A stretch of 64,000 nucleotides of DNA from JAATFS01 sp037145635 (GTDB lineage Bacteria; Pseudomonadota; Gammaproteobacteria; Xanthomonadales; Xanthomonadaceae): the NCBI GenBank assembly GCA_037145635.1, contig JBBCXB010000009.1:1-64000 (forward strand). Reading direction: 5' to 3'. Position 1 is the stretch's first letter. Every line of letters begins with the position of its first letter. The position numbers were made by a program, and so were the translations under genes. The notes below the pieces were generated by a model that saw only the letters and a list, made by a program, of their open reading frames with translations, did no database searches and was not told the origin of the DNA. Positions 61,477-64,000 of this stretch are shown in pieces.

Positions 61477-64000
61477 ATGCAGCAGCGCAATTCAGTCCGC
61501 CGTGCGGCGCTCACCGCGGCCTTCGCCGCCTGCCTGGCCTCGGCCGCCCACGCGCAGTCGGTGACCGGCAGCCTCTTCGGCCAGGCCCCGTCCGGTCCGC
61601 GCACCGCCGTGGTGATCCGCAACCTGGAGACCGGTGCTTCGCGCACGCTGCCGGTGGATGCGGCCGGGCGCTATCGTGCGGCCGAGCTGCCCAACGGTCG
61701 CTACCGCGTCGCGCTGCACCGCGACGGCATCGAGATCGGGGTGCGCGAGGAGGTGACGGTCAGCATCGCCAGCGGCACCGAGGTGTCGTTCGCCGGCACC
61801 CCTGCGCAGACCCTGGATCGCATCGAGGTCCGCGCCGCAGAGGCGGCGCTGATCGACGTGTCGCAGGTGGACACGCGCAACGTGCTGAGCTACCAGGACC
61901 TCAACAAGCTCGCGCTGCCGCGCAACCCCACGGCCGCGGCGCTGCTGGCGCCGGGCGCCATCGGCAGCACCAGCTACGACGGCATTCCCAGCTTCGGCGG
62001 CTCCGCGGCGTCGGAGAACGCGTACTACATCAACGGCTATGCGGTGACCCATCCGCTGACCTCGCTCGGATCCACCACGCTGCCGTACGAGGCGATCGCC
62101 CAGCAGCAGACCCTGGTCGGCGGCTACGGCGCCGAGTACGGCCGCGCCACCGGCGGCGTGGTCAACCTCGTCAGCCAGCGTGGCACCAACCAATGGAAGG
62201 GCGGCGTCTATACCTACTGGACGCCGGAAGCCCTGCGCGCCACGCCGCGCGACTACCGATACCCCGACACCGGCCATTTCACCGCCACCGATCCCGACCC
62301 GGCGCGGCGCACCGACGGCACGTTGTACCAGTACCGTGACCGCAACCTGTCGTGGCAGCAGACCACCGGCCTGTACGGCGGCGGCCCGCTGCTCAAGGAC
62401 CGCCTGTTCTTCTTCGGCAATCTCGATTTCAGCCGGACCGAAGGCACCAGCGTACGCACCACCCGGACCGCGGCGGCGGCCAGCCAGACCACCGGCTGGA
62501 ACGACTACAGCTACGAGTACCCGCGCTGGCTGGTCAAGCTCGACTGGCACCTCACCGACCACCACCTGCTGGAGTTCACCGGCGTTTCCGATGTCACCCG
62601 CTACGACGCCGGCTACTACGCCTTCGACTACGGCGACTTCAGCCATGGCGACGTGCAGAACGGCGGCGTCGCGACCCGGGACGATGCCCGGCTCTACATC
62701 GGCAAGTACACCGGCTACCTCACCGACACCCTGACGCTGTCGGCGCTGTACGGCCGCCAGAAGATCGAGCACTCGCAGGACATCTACAACTACGACCCGA
62801 CCTGCCCCTACATCAGCGCCGGCGTCACCGCGCGTGCGCCGGGGCTGGTCTACGGCAGTTGCCAGACCTCGTCCGCGTACCAGAGCGCCGAGGGTGCCTA
62901 CGACCAGACCGAAGGCGGGCGCCTGGACCTGTCCTGGCGGCTCGGCAACCACGAGCTGCGGGTGGGCTACGACCGCCAGGACGCGGAATCCTACGTCGGC
63001 AGCACCTATCCCGGCGGCTACGGCTGGCTGTACGGCCGCTCCACCAATCCCGACACGCCGATCAACCCGTCGCTGGGCGTGGCCTCGGCCGCCAGCGCCG
63101 GCGGCTACGGCAGCGCGGGCTACTACGTCCGCCGCTACTACAACACCCAGCTCGCGCGGCCGGAGACCCGCCAGGCCGCGCAGTATGTCGAGGACCGCTG
63201 GCAGGTCACCGACACGCTGCTGCTGCAGCTGGGCCTGCGCAACGAACAGTTCAGCAACTACACCGGCACCGGCGAGAAGTACATCAGCCAGCGCCACCAG
63301 CTCGCCCCGCGGCTGGGGGCGGTGTGGGATGTCCATGGCGACGCCTCGCTGAAGCTGTTCGCCAATGCCGGCCGCTACCACCTGGCCTTGCCCAGCAACG
63401 TCGCCGTGCGGGCCGCCTCCGGTTCGCTGATCACCAGCGAGTACTTCACCTACACCGGGGTCGACCCGGCCACCGGCGTTCCCACCGGGCTCACGCCGAT
63501 CGCGGTCGATGCCAGCCTCGGCTACGTGTGCCCCGGTACCGCCGGCGCCGTCTCGAGCAACCTGGAGTGCGGCAACGCGCCCAACCCGCGCACGCTGGCG
63601 GCGATCAACCTCAAGTCGCACTACCAGGACGAATACATCGTCGGCCTGGAGCAGGCGCTGGACGGGCAGGCCAACTGGGGCGCCAAGCTGACCTACCGCG
63701 AACTCAGGAGCGCCATCGACGACACCTGCACGCCCACGCTGGGCGGCGCCTGCTTCCTGTTCAATCCCGGCGAGGGCAACAGCTTCTGGGAGGAGCAGGC
63801 CGACGGCAGCCTGGCGCAGGTGCATTACTCGGCCGCCGAGCTGGGCCTGCCCAAGCTCAAGCGCAGGTACTACGCGCTGGACCTGTTCCTGGAAAAGCGC
63901 ACCGACACCTTCTACGGCAAGGTCGCGTATACCTTCTCGCGCAACTACGGCAACACCGAGGGCCAGCTCAACTCCGAGCTGGATACCGGCAGCGGCGGCC
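61477..64000 (+). CDS. TonB-dependent receptor, Oar-like, truncated by the window end
   Basis: 841 codons are present with no stop before the window ends. A signal peptide (1-26, LTAAFAACLASAAHA), a carboxypeptidase-regulatory-like domain (about 28-105, RNLETGASRTLPVDAAGRYR), a plug with NPTAAALLAPGAIG and VGGYGAEYGRATGGVVNLVS, then beta-barrel strands rich in aromatic residues (KLDWHLTDHHLLEFTG, YVEDRWQVTDTLLLQLGLR). This is the Oar-type layout used for uptake of peptides or glycans. AGGGGA lies nine bases before ATG 61477. The substrate is unknown. Confidence 0.93.
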   Translation, partial: MQQRNSVRRAALTAAFAACLASAAHAQSVTGSLFGQAPSGPRTAVVIRNLETGASRTLPVDAAGRYRAAELPNGRYRVALHRDGIEIGVREEVTVSIASGTEVSFAGTPAQTLDRIEVRAAEAALIDVSQVDTRNVLSYQDLNKLALPRNPTAAALLAPGAIGSTSYDGIPSFGGSAASENAYYINGYAVTHPLTSLGSTTLPYEAIAQQQTLVGGYGAEYGRATGGVVNLVSQRGTNQWKGGVYTYWTPEALRATPRDYRYPDTGHFTATDPDPARRTDGTLYQYRDRNLSWQQTTGLYGGGPLLKDRLFFFGNLDFSRTEGTSVRTTRTAAAASQTTGWNDYSYEYPRWLVKLDWHLTDHHLLEFTGVSDVTRYDAGYYAFDYGDFSHGDVQNGGVATRDDARLYIGKYTGYLTDTLTLSALYGRQKIEHSQDIYNYDPTCPYISAGVTARAPGLVYGSCQTSSAYQSAEGAYDQTEGGRLDLSWRLGNHELRVGYDRQDAESYVGSTYPGGYGWLYGRSTNPDTPINPSLGVASAASAGGYGSAGYYVRRYYNTQLARPETRQAAQYVEDRWQVTDTLLLQLGLRNEQFSNYTGTGEKYISQRHQLAPRLGAVWDVHGDASLKLFANAGRYHLALPSNVAVRAASGSLITSEYFTYTGVDPATGVPTGLTPIAVDASLGYVCPGTAGAVSSNLECGNAPNPRTLAAINLKSHYQDEYIVGLEQALDGQANWGAKLTYRELRSAIDDTCTPTLGGACFLFNPGEGNSFWEEQADGSLAQVHYSAAELGLPKLKRRYYALDLFLEKRTDTFYGKVAYTFSRNYGNTEGQLNSELDTGSGG

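Overview
The window is a GC-rich (roughly 70%) chromosomal segment from a gammaproteobacterium of the Xanthomonadaceae/Lysobacteraceae, meaning the Xanthomonas, Lysobacter, Luteimonas, Pseudoxanthomonas and Stenotrophomonas group. The grounds are gene content and order: a split trp cluster (trpE, trpG, trpD, trpC) followed by a HAD phosphatase, the CRP-like regulator clp and a class 1B speD; hppD-hmgA with a divergent MarR regulator; a fused MnhAB antiporter subunit; a bactofilin next to erpA; and an effector ending in a Xanthomonadales-type T4SS secretion domain. I cannot fix the genus. No prophage, insertion sequence, rRNA operon or CRISPR array is visible.

Layout. 1-290 is an 84-bp minisatellite. 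333-3426 is tyrosine/homogentisate catabolism (MarR, hppD, hmgA). 3731-4687 is a Ca2+/cation antiporter. 4700-10621 is a six-gene Mnh/Mrp Na+/H+ antiporter operon on the minus strand. 10765-15479 carries an epimerase-like protein, a secreted thermolysin-family protease, a repeat-rich gap, a Mpo1-like membrane protein and a small exported protein. 15600-19803 is an accessory island: a 613-residue peptidoglycan-targeting T4SS effector preceded by three exported, putative immunity proteins and one decayed paralogue. 19906-23778 is housekeeping (purC, DnaJ-like, rpe, GNAT, lipid kinase). 23951-31326 is the trp cluster with interleaved non-trp genes. 31359-35162 holds clp, speD, a guanidine-II riboswitch with its own terminator and guanidinium exporter gene, coq7, and rplM-rpsI. 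35832-36035 has two tRNAs (Gln, Met).

36154-46678 holds rppH, the iron-storage pair bfd/bfr, a two-gene signalling module (receiver plus degenerate GGDEF/EAL protein, then a hybrid histidine kinase with HPt), membrane and cytoskeletal proteins (DUF4126, DUF6776, bactofilin), erpA, nudC and ampE. 46718-56625 contains small membrane proteins, an LplT/acyltransferase fusion, a divergent LysR/MFS pair, a YccS-type transporter, an M20 amidohydrolase and a uracil-DNA glycosylase-like protein. 56708-61261 has purD and purH separated by an unusual inverted heptamer/CAA-repeat element, then fis and a DUF3426 protein. The window ends inside a TonB-dependent receptor.

The two most interesting items are (i) the mini-ykkC/guanidine-II element at 33028-33079, whose second hairpin competes physically with an intrinsic terminator just before the exporter gene, and (ii) the X-T4SS effector/immunity island with a frame-shifted remnant of one immunity-like gene. 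All functional calls come from reading translated sequence and recalling family signatures; no database search was run.
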